Source: Litsea cubeba
Lineage: Eukaryota; Streptophyta; Magnoliopsida; Laurales; Lauraceae
Length of the DNA stretch: 64,000 nt
Direction of reading: 5' to 3'
Assembly (NCBI GenBank): GCA_012931725.1
Contig: CM022955.1
Span: 16,824,718 to 16,888,717, forward strand
This document shows, piece by piece, positions 12,566 to 24,068 of this stretch. Below the pieces are notes generated by a model. That model had not been told where the DNA came from. It did not search any database and saw nothing but the letters and a program-made list of their open reading frames with translations. Made by a program: the position numbers and the translations under genes. How positions within the stretch are numbered: the first letter of the stretch is position 1; the number at the start of each line of letters is the position of its first letter.

Positions 12566-12762
12566 GTGGTTATGCATCGAATGGTTCCTCTGCCCAAGGT
12601 GATAATGGTGATTCGAGTAACACAACAGTGAGTCCTTATCATACTTCGGTGTCGGTAGGACTGCTTTATCTTTTATCGTTGTTAACCCATTTCTTCTTGT
12701 ATATATTTGTCGAAGGACTTGATCCAAATTGCAGTGACGAGGATCTCAAACAAGCATTCTCT
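12566..12762 (+). pseudogene. RBP45/47-type RNA-binding protein fragment
   Basis: Two partial exons are visible. The first (12566-12627), behind a plausible TACTAG acceptor, encodes GYASNGSSAQGDNGDSSNTT, the linker before the third RRM in RBP45/RBP47 proteins, and ends at a GTGAGT donor. The second (12703-12762) encodes IFVEGLDPNCSDEDLKQAFS, the start of that RRM with its RNP2-like IFV(G/E)GL motif. The intron is retained, so capture was from genomic DNA, but its acceptor AG now reads AT. Homology stops at 12762 exactly where hairpin sequence (AAAAAAACATCGGCG) resumes. It cannot make a functional RRM. Confidence 0.8.
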
Positions 12763-13689
12763 AAAAAAACATCGGCGAAAGTATTTTTTATTTTACCGAC
12801 AAAAAAAAAACGTCGGAAAAAGTTTTTATTTTTTATGTTACCCTCTTCCTACCACCTTCAGTATCACAACCAAGGTTATCTTTTCACATTACCCTTCTTT
12901 AAAAGCTTAAATCGGTTCTCCTCTTTTTTTTTTCACTATTCATATTTATTTGTCTTATAAAAAACTCGAGGGCACCTGTTCTGCAACTTTTTTCAAATCT
13001 CACCTTTGGCTAACCTCTTTACAATTAGTTTTATTCATCTTATGAATTAACCATGGGTCTAGGACCTCTAGGAACGTAAAGTTACATTGCGCAAAGGCAT
13101 TTGTTTTGAATTAGCTTAAGTTTTAAATAGGCGAGCCCCGCTGAGAGTTTCACTCTTTCATTTACATGAAGTGTGGTAAAGAGACTAGCAATATGAGCTC
13201 TACTTGATTAGTGGTAAAAAGTTGCTTAGAAAAACTTGTCATATAAAAAAGTAGTAAATCCAGACGTGGTTTATAGTAAAAGTGAGAGATTTTATATTAA
13301 AAAATTATTGAAATCCATAATTATAGATTGATGATATAATTTTAAGTTTTTTTGCCAAAATGTGGTGTTTGAATTACAAAGGGTCCTTAAAGATGGAATT
13401 CTAATACGCTGTGTGATATTGCAACTCTTGTAGCCCGCCTAACTTGGGCACTTGTTCTAACCTTGAAAAAGGTACCCGTGCTAGGTTTCTGGGCTGTCCG
13501 ATGGCGTTTTTCGTTTTCGACCTTCGACGAACTATTTTCGAAACTAAGGGTTTGTTTCGCATCGCTTATCTATATGAAACAGTTCTGTTTTTAAATGCCC
13601 CTGTTTGAAATAGATGGTGTACAATAGTTTTTGTTTTGGTTACACAAAAAAAAAATGATTGCAATAGACATTTTTTAAAAGCAATCGTT

Positions 13690-14330
13690 GAGAATTTTTT
13701 AGAAATATCCCAAGATCCATGAGGATTCAAGTATTGAAATTTGACGTCGTAGTTGTGTTTAACCTTACAAAGAGAATTAATGGTTTGGATCTTGCATTTG
13801 GGGGCCATGGTTTTAAAAAAGGTAGATATAAATATTTGTGGTTTTTTATAAATATCTCAAAATCTATGATGATCCAACGACTAAAATTTGGACCCATAAT
13901 CGTGCATGATCTTCTGAATATATCTAATGGTTTGGATCATGAATTTTTGGTGCTGAATTTACAAAATGAAAAAAAGAAAAAACCACACTGCCCTTGTACA
14001 ATTTCAAAACTCAGTCAATAATCATGGTAGTTCATCAACGATGAAAAATAGTTTTATAAATATCTCAAGATCCACTTGGATTTAGAGGCTCATTTTTGGA
14101 TCTGGGACCATTTTTGGCTATCCAAAGAGAATCAACATATCGGATCATGATTATGGGGCGCACAATGTCCAGAATATTAGATCGAAGAGCTCACGTTTTT
14201 CTACAAATATCTTGAGATCCGATATAGATCAACGGCTGAAATTTAGACACGTGGTCGTGTTTGACTATGTGCAAATATTTAATGGTCTGGATCATGATTT
14301 CGGGTCCCATAAACTAAAAAAATGAAAAAT
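13690..14330. repeat. Diverged tandem repeat of about 150 bp
   Basis: Imperfect units recur with the blocks AAATATCTCAAGATCCA, AACGGCTGAAATTTGGAC, GTCGTGTTTGA and AATGGTTTGGATCATGA, near 13700, 13855, 14055 and 14205. There is no coding function. The repeats lie inside the CACTA-like composite. Confidence 0.7.
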
Positions 14331-14629
14331 TGGACTGTCCAATGGGGACGTCCATATTTTGTAGCCGACAATCATCTATCCGCTTCAGACGAGTTTGGCT
14401 GATTGGAATCTGCCACTTTTTTTTACTTTATGACTTCAGGGAAACAGACATTATTGGTCTTAATCGCATTTGAAATGGATACAATAAAAGCTTCAACCAA
14501 TCATGCTAAAACCGGATTCAATCAGTTTTAAGCCAATAAGGGAGAAAAGTAGAGATGCCAAACTGACCTAAGTGTTAAGAATACAACAGTTTTAGGTCGA
14601 ATTCGTTAACCGGGAGTCCGATTTACACG

Positions 14630-14780
14630 TCATCAGTTCCTGCAAGTTAATTTCGCCTTGAGCGAGGGTGCTCGTGCCGGTTTCCGATTTTTCCGAAGCT
14701 TTTTCCGTTCCAGAGCCCCAACGGGCCGTTTTCGAGCCTAAGTGTTGGAAAATCCTATGTTCGCTTCTAAAACTATCGAG
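14630..14780 (-). repeat. Inverted single copy of the 171-bp satellite unit
   Basis: Read on the minus strand this matches the unit of the 18045-20035 array, including GGATTTTCCAACACTTAGG, CTCGAAAACGGCCCG and GGCACGAGCACCCTCGCTC. A weaker copy lies near 13430-13560. The captured WD40 and eIF3b fragments therefore lie between oppositely oriented copies of the same unit. Confidence 0.75.
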
Positions 14781-15059
14781 ACTATTATCGACGAATTATA
14801 TGATTCCGGTAAAATGAACATTTAGCAACATTTTTTGTAAAATGTCGGTATGTTTAATTTATTTTTAGGAAATTTAAAAATCAGAGTCCTTTACCGACGA
14901 ATTTTTTTTACGGACGAAAAATTTAGCGTCGAAAAATTTATCACCTATGTTTAATATAAAACATCTGTAAAGGTTGGTAGACGTTTTTACTTATTTAAAA
15001 AAAATAATTTTTACCAACAAAAATTCTATTTTTTAAGACGAAAAAAAAATCCTTGAAAA

Positions 15060-15330
15060 TTTCCCACCTTTTTTTCCCACTTCCGCCACCGAAATCCCTC
15101 TTTTCACTCTCTCTCCTGCTCTTCTCTCACTCTCTCTGCTCTCACTCTTACTCTCGCTCTCCTGCTCTTCTCTCACTCTCTCTGCTCTCTCACTCTCGCT
15201 CTCTCTTCTATTTCTCTCTCAGTGCGCTCTCCCTGCTATTTCTCTCTCTGATCTCTCACTCTCACTCTCGCTCTCTCGGCTCTCTTGCTCACTCTCGCCT
15301 CTCGCTCGATCTCTCTGCTCTCTTTCGCTC
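15060..15330. repeat. CT-rich low-complexity tract
   Basis: CTCTCT and TCACTCTC repeats with scattered GCT or GCG, probably the 5'-side low-complexity flank of the captured WD40 piece. The Ser/Leu-rich frame across it is not a gene. Confidence 0.8.
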
Positions 15331-15688
15331 GGAGTGGAACAATTAGGACCCAGCGCTACATGGCTACCATCTCATGGACAGCGCCAAGGTCATCGTGATC
15401 GACATTCGATTCCCGACGCTGTCTGTGGTGGAGTTTCAGCGCCCACCAGGCTATTGTCAATGCCATTGCCTGGGCGCCGGACAGCTCCTGCCACATTTGC
15501 ACCGCGGGGGACGACTCCCAGGCTCTGAGTTGGGACTTGTCGCGAAGGGGCAGTCGGTGGAGGGGGGCCTGGATCCAATTTTGGCCTATACCGCCGGGGC
15601 AGAGATCGAGCAGCTGCAGTGGTCGTCTTCTCAGCCAGATTGGGTTGCCATTGCCTTTTCTAGCAAACTGCAGATATTGAGGGTTTAA
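15331..15688 (+). pseudogene. LWD/TTG1-type WD40 gene fragment (C-terminal part)
   Basis: Conceptual translation across shifted frames recovers the C-terminal WD40 region of LWD1/AN11/TTG1-type proteins: MDSAKVIVIDIRFPTL, then in another frame NAIAWAPDSSCHICTAG and DDSQALSWDLS, then LDPILAYTAGAEIEQLQWS and a natural end KLQILRV plus stop. The N-terminal three-quarters is missing. A TAG replaces a sense codon just after the WNN at about 15333. Small indels lie at about 15350-15372, and an extra C (near 15444) and a compensating shift (near 15535) put the middle out of frame. LWD proteins are clock-linked WD40 proteins and TTG1 acts in epidermal and flavonoid complexes; this copy is non-functional as a WD40 protein. 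Confidence 0.85.
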
Positions 15689-15689
15689 T

Positions 15690-16880
15690 TTGATTTGTGA
15701 ATTATGGATTCTATTTGGCTCTCTCGCTTTTTGTTTTTTTTTATTTTTCCTTACTTTGCAGAATTGAGGATTTTAGTTAGGGTGAAAGATGGGATGAATT
15801 GGGGGTTTAGTGTTTATGTGCTCTGTTAATCTCTCTCTCTGGTTTTTTCTGTGACTGGTAGGAACTAGTAATTGTTAGTCATGTGGCTTCTCCGTTAGTC
15901 ATGTATTAGAGGTGATTGTTAAGACCCAAGAGCATCCATTTGATTGTCCACTGGTTCATCTTAGTCCCTTTCATCAAATACTTATTTGTAAAGATTAATG
16001 AACTAGGCTCTAGCTCTTAATGTACCACGTGCTTCCTCTAGCTCTTTTACAATGGGGATTGAGATGTGGAAGCAAGAAACCATACTTAAGGTTGACAATT
16101 GATTAATACTAACTACTCCTGCTGCTACTACTATTATCAACACACTCACATGTTCAAAAAATTACTTTTTTGCATAAATAAATGGAAAAACTGCAACAGA
16201 ATCAAACTCAAATGGGGAAGGTAATTAATCCCTGACTTATCACTAGGAAATCTATTCTTTACAAGGGTGCCCATGCCTTATAATGAAATCCCAATTAATT
16301 TTATGCATAATTTCTAAGAGAGATTGCTTCTTCGTTTTTTGTAGTTATAATCGATGCAGATTACCAGTCTCTTCTTCCTAGAGAAGAGAAATCGGGATTC
16401 GTATGGGATCCACTTTTTTGGCCATGAATCTTTATTTATTTTTTGATGAGTCATATACCTATTCATGTATATTCTTGGTTTCATCGGCAAATACTGCTAT
16501 TTAACATAAGGTGGAAGCGACTTCTTGTGCAAATACTGCTATCCCCCATGAACTAGCAGTTGTCCCTGTGTGGCACTGACCTTATGAATATGAACCATAA
16601 AATTCTGCTCTACATAAAGCCATCAAATGTTAGGGTCCTAAAATAAATGGTTAGGATAACTTGATTGCATTGATATTGGAAACACTTGTAATCCATGTTC
16701 AAATCTATCCCTCTATTCCTGGTGGTTCCCGAGTGGATCCCATTGATATGGGTTTTTCTTTTTAATAAAGAAAGATGTCCAGCCATTTAAATTCTTTATA
16801 TAAAAGTATCGTTTTCGCATGCTTTCAAGTTGTTCATGCACTTTGAGATATGTTCAAAAGACTTCTCTGTTCATTTCAGA
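15690..16880. other. Captured non-coding DNA between two gene fragments
   Basis: No further coding similarity. The first part follows directly on the WD40 stop codon and could be its former 3' UTR. The part before 16880 ends in a pyrimidine-rich TTCATTTCAG acceptor and could be an eIF3b intron. The switch point between the two is not visible. Confidence 0.45.
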
Positions 16881-17396
16881 TTATGTACTGGAGGGATGTG
16901 AAGGCACACCATATGCTGGTAAAAGACTGAAAAAAAGATGCTTTTATACTCTTTCATGTATATACGGTTTTGCCACATAATTCAGAAGCTCTACTCAAAA
17001 GTGGCCCCTTGGAACAGGTTATTCAATGGCAAGCTAATCTTTATTGGTCCCCCTGCTGTCACTTCATTATACATGCAGGGGTGAAGGGTTTCAATGGACA
17101 GCTAGAGTTTTACAATGTTTATGAGCTGGAGACAATTTCAACTGGTGAGCATTTTAGGGCAACTGACATTGAATGGGATCCTATTGGAGGTATAGCTCCA
17201 ATGCTTATCACTTGTACTTTTTGTATGCATGTTTTGTAGGGGTTAGTTTAGTTCTTGTAAAGTTGGATTCTCACTGTTTCTGCTTCCAGATACATTCAAC
17301 CGCTGTTACTTCAGTCATGAGATGGAAAATGATTTCAACATATGGTCTTTCAATGGCAAGCTACTCTATAGGATTCCCAGAGATCATTTCTATCAG
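16880..17396 (+). pseudogene. eIF3 subunit b gene fragment
   Basis: Encodes QANLYWSPCCHF, then GVKGFNGQLEFYNVYELET and EHFRATDIEWDP, ending at a GTATAG donor (exon end 17189). After a roughly 100-bp intron with a TTCCAG acceptor, the next exon (17290-17396) gives HEMENDFNIWSFNGKLLYR and ends at a GTATAT donor. This is the beta-propeller region of eIF3b (PRT1), the scaffold of initiation factor 3. Two small deletions at the start of the second exon break the frame, and a weak MYW block near 16885 may be the preceding exon. The RRM and the C-terminus are absent. Retained introns show capture from genomic DNA. Confidence 0.85.
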
Positions 17397-18044
17397 GTAT
17401 ATTTTACCGACACTCTCTTCTGTAGAGATGTCATATGGTTTGAAGGTGCCATTTCTAAAAGTCAATCCCATGGATTTGTGATCCACTACTGACTGTTCTA
17501 ATGTACTGATAACCGCGAAAGTAACGCAAATAAAGGAGGTTTATGAAACTAATTGTGTTGAGAGTGCCAGAAGCAAAAATGAGTACACCAGGGTGGCCAC
17601 TTCAAGGACATGGACTTACTATCAGAGAGTGGCCTACAAATAGTGTCAAACAAACATCATATGATGAGTGCCAGCTAACTGGATGGAAGCTATAATTTTT
17701 TAAATTAACCAATTTCAACTGAGATGTGTGAAACTTTGGTGGGATCTAGTGACCCACACCAATAAAAAAAGGGGCTATGGATTGAAGAAGCAGTAGGGGT
17801 GTTCATTTATTTTTACCAATACAAAATACTGTAAACATTGTGGTCTCTTATGCCTTTGAGACATAGCTATGAGATTTTTCCATTATCATCTATGAGATTC
17901 AGAGGTTGATTTTATCAGTGTATAATGTGCTTGTAACAGGATGTTGGTGGATATTTTTTCAAGCTTGTCATGTCCAGTGCTAATTTATTTTAACGTATCT
18001 CGATTCTTCTCATCTAAATTAGTTTTTCATGTTTTAACATAGCC
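17397..18044. other. Non-coding DNA between eIF3b fragment and satellite
   Basis: Part may be intron or flank captured with eIF3b. No ORF of interest. Confidence 0.4.
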
Positions 18045-20035
18045 TCGCACTTCCTTAATGGGAAAACGGCCTCCGAAAATTTAGAAAACCGGCTTGAGCA
18101 CTTCGCTCGAGGGTTATGTAGCGCGTAGGAAACTGACGGTGCGCAAATAGGAACTCTCGATTAGAAGAATTAGAAGCGAAAACAGAGGATTTTCCAACAC
18201 TTGGCTAGAAACGGCCTGCCCGTGGGGTCCGAATTGGAAACTGCCCCTGGAAAAATTAGAAACTGACACGAGCACTTCGTTCGAGGGTAGAGTAACTCAT
18301 AGGAACTGAGGGTTCAAAAGTAGGACTCCCGGTTAGAGAATTAAAAGCGAAAACATAGGATTTTTCAACACTTAGGCTCCAAAACGGCCTGCCGGTGGTC
18401 TGAAACTGGAAACGGCCCTCGAAAAAATTGAAAACCAACACGAGCACTTTGCTCGAGGGTAGAGTAAGTTGTAGGAATTGACGGTTCGCAAATTGGACTC
18501 CGGGTTAGAGAATTACGAGCGAAACATGGGATTTTCCAACACTTAGGCTCAAAAACGGCCTGCCGGGGGTTCGGAATGGCAAACGGCGGCCGAAAAATTC
18601 AAAAATCGGCACGAGAACTTCGCTCGAGGGTAGAGTAACCTGTAGGAACTGACGGTTCGCAAATAGTACTCTCGGATAGAGAATTACGAGCGAACATAGG
18701 ATTTTCCAACAATTAAGGCTCGAAAACGGCCCGTCGGGGGTCCGGAACGGGAAACGGCCGCCGGAAAATTCGAAAACTAGCACGAGCAATTCGCTCGAGG
18801 GTAGAGTAACTTGTAGCAACTAACGGTTCTAAAATAGGTCTCCCAGTTAGAGAATCACAAGCGAAACGTGGGATTTTCCAACACTTAGACTCGAAAACGG
18901 CCCGCCGGGGGTCCGAGATGGGAAATGGCCCCCGAAAAAATCAAAAACCGACACGAGCACTTCCCTCGAGGGTAGAGTAACTCGTAGGAACTGAGGGTTC
19001 GCAAGTAGGATTCCCGGTTAGAGATTTAGAAGCGAAAACATAAGATTTTCCAACACTTAGGCTCGAAAACGGCCCGCCGGGGGTCCGGAATGGGAAACGT
19101 CCCCCGAAAAAATTGAAAACCGGCCCTTGCACTTCGCTCGAGGGTAGAGTAACTTATAGGAACTGACGGTTCGTAAATAAGACTCCCGGTTAGAAAATTA
19201 CGAGCGAAACATGAGATTTTCCAACACTTACGCTCGAAAACGGCCCGCCGGGGGCCCGAAACGGGAAATGGTTGCGGGAAAAATCAGAAATCGACATGAA
19301 CACTTTGCTAGAGGGTAGAGTAACTTGTAGGAACTGATGGTTAGCAAATAAGACTCCCGGTTAGAGAATTATGAGTGAAACATGAGATTTTCAACACTTA
19401 GTGCTAAAAAACGGCCTGCCGGAGGGCCCGGAATGAGAAACGGCCCGAGGAAAATTGAAAATCGGCACGAGCACCTTCGTTGAGGGTAGAGTAACTTGTA
19501 GAAACTGGACGGTTTGCAAATAGGGTTCCCGGTTAGAGAATTACGAGCGAACATAGGATTTTCTAACACTTAAGGCTCGAAAACGGCCCGCCGGGGGTCC
19601 GGAACGGGAAACAGCCCACGGAAAATTCGAGAAACTGGCACGAGACACTTCGCTCAACGTAGATTAACTTGTAAGAACTGACAGTTCGGCAAATAGGACG
19701 CCCGGTTAAAGAATTACAACTGAAACATGGGATTTTTCAACACTTAAGGCTCGGAAAACGGCCGCCGGGGGGCTGGAACGAAGAAACGGCCGCGGAAAAA
19801 GATTCGAAAACCGGCACGAGCACTTCGCTCGAGGGTAGAGTAAGTTGTAGGAAATGACGGTTTGCAAATTAGGACTCCCTGTTAGAGGATTGGACCTAAA
19901 AACTTTAATTTGGAACACTTAGTCTCGAAAATAGGCCGTTGTAGGTCGAAAACGGGAAACGGCCATCGAACAACTCAGGAATCAGCACAGATACCTTGTC
20001 AACACTTAGGCTGGAAAAAAGTCTACCGAAACACT
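18045..20035 (+). repeat. Satellite array, about 171-bp unit, 11-12 copies
   Basis: Each unit contains GATTTTCCAACACTTAGGC, CTCGAAAACGGCC, GGCACGAGCACTTCGCTCG, AGGGTAGAGTAACT and CGGTTAGAGAATTACGAGCG. The TTTTCCAACACTTA block recurs near 18191, 18360, 18531, 18699, 18870, 19045, 19213, 19385, 19557, 19731 and (decayed) 19905. Open frames on the minus strand merely repeat the unit and are not genes. An inverted copy lies at 14630-14780. Confidence 0.92.
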
Positions 20036-20429
20036 TAGGAAAAGTTTTATATATATATACATGTTTATGTTCATTTTATAATTTAATTCATTGAAAAGAA
20101 TTTAATTTTGTTTTTGTCCTTGCAGATTGATGGACGCTTTGGGGTCGGTTGCAGACTTGTGGGGGTGTAGGACTTCCTTTCGGTTTATTTGTAGATATAT
20201 ATGTATATTGGATATTTATAGAGACGATATCATTATTAATTGTAATATTTATTTAATGAGATGAATGATTTAAGGAAAACTGGAGATGGTTGTTTGTTTA
20301 TTTAGTAACTTCTGTTTCATTGCATTTTTTACGTTGAATATAGGTATATGAAACAGGTTTATGTTTTATACAAGTGTATAAACAGGTTTAAAAGAAAATT
20401 ATAATGAAAAAATAAATACATTAGAAAAA

Positions 20430-20502
20430 AAGACTTTGCCGACGAGAATTTTCATCGGCAAAATTAAAAAATAAAAAATAATAATAAAATGATTTTGCCA
20501 AC
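20430..20502. repeat. Start of the right CGTCGGC hairpin array (split by solo LTR)
   Basis: Contains TTTGCCGACGAGAATTTTC and CATCGGCAAAATT, then TTTTGCCAAC up to the LTR insertion. The array resumes at 24069, so this is the left part of one array cut by the retrotransposon. Confidence 0.75.
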
Positions 20503-20851
20503 TGTGAGGCCCCACCCTTGGTGGGCCCTCAATTTGAATTTGAATACTATCTATATATTAGCCTAAGTATTTTAATTATACTAATTATGGAGTTTAGTTA
20601 AGGGTAATTATGTATTTTTCCTAGGATTCGTCTAGTTGTGTAATTAGTAGAGTCAATAGGGTGTCTTTTGTTAATTTTAGAGTTAGCTAGGTTGTTAGAG
20701 GCCCTAGCTAGAAATTAGTAATTACCATAGGGGGTGTCCACTAAAGAATCTTCTGGAACCCACCCAAAGACCAAAATGCCCTTGGCCCTAACCCTAATTC
20801 TATTTAAAACTAAAAAGGGTACTTTTGTCCCTAGCCCTAAAACCCAACCTA

Positions 20852-20857
20852 TATAAA
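20852..20857 (+). promoter_or_regulatory. TATA box of the solo LTR
   Basis: CCTATATAAACAAACCCCCC in a clear upstream context of the LTR. The same TATAAA core is conserved in the related LTR (40703-40708, minus). Transcription would start some 30 bp downstream, near the pyrimidine-rich CTCATCTCTTTC. Confidence 0.6.
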
Positions 20858-21604
20858 CAAACCCCCCATTCCAAACGAAGGCTGCTGCTCATCTCTTTCA
20901 TTCCTTCTTTCTCTCTTCCTTCCCCATTTTCCTTCCAATTTCCCATCTCCCCTCTCTCGTTCTCTATGTATGGATTCTAAGAAGAAGAAAGCCACTGCCG
21001 ACATGTTACTTGCAACTTATATTGGGATTTCTTTCTCTCCACATCAGTCATCTCTTCCTCTTCCTTCAAATCAGGTGAATACCCTCTTCTAGTTCAATTC
21101 CATTAGAAAATTCTCTTTATCTCTCTATGGATCTCGTTCCTTATAGAAGTTCTCTTATGGAAATGGGTGTAGGAGTAGAAATCTCTATAGATCAGAGATT
21201 TTGGGGCTGATCGTGTGTTTGGGATACCATAGAGCTGGGACTGTCTTTTACCCGGATTGGATCTCTGTTTTCTCTTCTTTTCCTTCTTGCAATTGAGCAA
21301 GGCAAGTGCAATATGCTTATTTAATATAGAATGTAAGTTTACTGTCTTTGATTCTCTGTATTTCTATTTAGATGATGTTAGGACTGCTAGATTTACCTTT
21401 GAGCACGTTTTTATGGACGATCGGCCATTGATGGATGGGTTGATCTCATTTGGAAGATCAATGGCCCGTGGTTTGGATGGTTGGATGTATATTGAAGTGT
21501 GTTTCTTATTTTTGGATGTTTTATGGAGTTTGGATGAGATTGGTTGAACCCTGGTTGAAGAAGGAAACCGGAATTCTGGAGTTGCAAAGCGTCCCTGTGC
21601 CTTG

Positions 21605-22080
21605 ATGGTCGAGCTCAGCACTGCCGAGCTCAGCACTACCGAGCTCCGCGCTTACCGAGCTCTGCACTGGTCGAGCTCTACACTGCGAGCTCGCACTGCC
21701 GAGCTTAGCACTGACCGAGCTCCACACTGGCCGAGCTCAGTGTTGTAAAGCTCAATGTTGATCGAACTCAGTGTTCTGCCGAGTACAAATTTCAGGCCGA
21801 GATCCGCGTTTAGGCCGATCTCAGTGTTTAGGCCGAGCTCAGTGTCTTGTCCGAGCCCAGGGTTATGGCCGAGCTTAGTGTTTTACCGAGCTCAGTGCCA
21901 GACCGGGCTCCGTGCTTGACCGAGCTCAGCACTTGACCAACCTCAATGCCTAACCAAGCTCAATGCTTTGTCCGAACTTAGCTGGGTGACGAACTGAGCT
22001 AGGCGCTTTGCCGAGCTGAGCTGGGTGACCGAGCTGAGTGTTCAATTGAGCTCAAGTGCTTAGCCGAACTCCGAGCTGGA
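21605..22080 (+). repeat. GAGCTC minisatellite inside the LTR
   Basis: About 25 degenerate units of roughly 17-22 bp are built on CCGAGCTCAGTG(C/T)TT. Most keep the palindrome GAGCTC or a one-base variant. The related LTR carries a matching array at 39455-39935, so the array is part of the family and not a local expansion. Confidence 0.88.
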
Positions 22081-24068
22081 TTCCGAAAAAGCGGGATTCC
22101 AACAAAGGAGACTAAAACCTGGGACATTCCCTTTAGCCAGAGCTTTCAGTGTGACCGGCCAACCTACCAGGCCAGGGGGTTAGCCGAACTCACAGGAACT
22201 TCTGGGCAATCAGGCATTGCCTGCAGGGTGATGCTCCACTGATCCCAGTGTGCCAAGCTGACGGCCCAGGCCAGGGAGATCGGCTGAGCACACTGTGTAC
22301 AGTGACACTTCCCAGATTCTATTTCTATTGTTGTAATCATGTATGGGGCCCATTGACCATCCAAATAGACTTCAATCACTGTGCCAACCACGAGTCGATG
22401 GTGTGGCTCAACCTTGACTCGTGGGTCCACTAATAGGGTCAAGGTATGTAATCTAAGATGATTCGACCTTTATACGTTACCAGTGATGCGCATAACTTAT
22501 AAGCACCAAACACAGTATTCCTTAGCATCTGTAGTTTCACTTAAAGATCGAATTACCTGAAATAGACCTGAATCTGAAAGTGGATCATTAGACCCTGAAT
22601 CTGAAAGTGGAATCATTTACTTAGGTTGAACTATTGTTACCTCCCTATGATCCTGTCTTTGGAGATTCATCTCCCTCATATATTACTGTCCTCTATTGTC
22701 CTTATTATTGCTTTATACCTGTTAATAAAATGGAAAATGGAGGACCGAACCTAGGACTACTTAGAGGTGACCTGGTAATATAATTGGGTGGAACATTGAC
22801 CCGTGTCTGTGGCTAGGCGGGCCCTTTTATGGCCTAAATTTGGATATGGATTACCCTAGACTGGAAATGTTAGATTGTATGGACTTGTGACTCATCCTGG
22901 GTATAAAATGGATCATATGTCAATGGAAAATGGACTTGTGTCTTATTTGGACTGTTGTAGACCAGGCCATGTATTTGGTGGGCCTTGGTATGCATCCAAT
23001 GATTGGACTTGGACTTGGACTATGATTCCATAGGTTGTACTGGGTACTTGGACCTCTTAGGGACTTTGTTAGGACCTTGTTTCACGCAAGGCAAAGCCTA
23101 GACAGACACAGACCTTTATGTTTCCTGAGTCGGCATAGACATTCACTCAGTTGATCTAAGCTCAGCTAGTTGGACTGATCATCACTGGTAGGAGCTATTG
23201 AGGTGTGTGGGCTATCATGATGAGCATTGTTGGAGACGGACGGTGTGATACCGGGTCTGGTCTCTGTGTGTGTTGATGGATGATGTTATTTGCGGGGCTA
23301 GATAATCCCCAGCACTGAGAGATTTTTCCCGCTGCGACTGTGTTCAGTATGGGAGGGCCGCGTCATAATATCCCGCGGTGTCCAGCTTGTGTGGATGTGC
23401 CATATTGTGTAGGTTTTAATATTATGATTATCTTGATTCTATTTGTTTTCTTACTCAACTGCTTAGGACCTGTACCATTGCTATTATCTTGACTTTATAA
23501 CTGTCTCTACTCACTTTGATGTATGCATTCTATATTATTTGCATATTATGACTTGCCAGATCTTTAGATCTGATCCACTCTTAGTGCTTAGGTCTTGACC
23601 CGTTCGAGGGCGATGCGTATGCACTCGTAGAGGCGCCCGTAGTTGGTGACTACGGATGGGGACAGGCCGACCATGAGGTCGAGCCTGAGGTTGGAGAGCC
23701 GGCACATGGGGCATGAGAGTACATCTGTTTGTTTGTGTTTTTGAGCGATATTTTGCAGTGAGTTGGGTAGTGTTTGGAATATGTAATTAAACATTGATTT
23801 TCTATCACTTGTTATTTTTAGTATGGATAAGCTCGTTACACTTGATATATCATTCATGATGCCTTATGCTTCCGCTATGTCTGTACTGCTTCCGCTTATT
23901 TCTTTATGCTTCCACAATATTAACCGTTGTTATAATATTGTTCAAAAAGTTTTAAATTGGCCCTCACTGCGGACCTACGATCATGGAAGTTATCGAATTT
24001 TTCGGGAAGTAACGTGCCAATTTCGGTACTTTGACGGTTTTCTCGGTATCCGGAATTGGGGCGTTACA

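Larger units (their letters stand above)
20503..24068 (+). mobile_element. Solo LTR, Tekay/Del-like, 3,566 bp
   Basis: Begins TGTGAGGCCCCACCC, ends GGGGCGTTACA, and is flanked by an exact 5-bp duplication CCAAC (20498-20502 and 24069-24073). It aligns in reverse orientation with the 37478-41050 LTR over its full length, including the opening block, a TATA region, a GAGCTC-rich minisatellite, the ACTCGTGG and GGCACAGTG blocks, and the final TATCCGGAATTGGGGCG. No internal domain remains, so it is a solo LTR. Several short frames inside (for example 22164-22442 minus) are not genes. Confidence 0.92.

Noticed and set aside
18256..19918. Minus-strand frames with a recurring RPFLRSP/SVEKSHV pattern
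   Set aside because: They read through the 171-bp satellite. Frames break between units, so no repeated protein is made.
22164..22442. 92-codon minus-strand frame in the solo LTR
   Set aside because: Although a similar block is present in the sister LTR, it is interrupted there and has no known domain.
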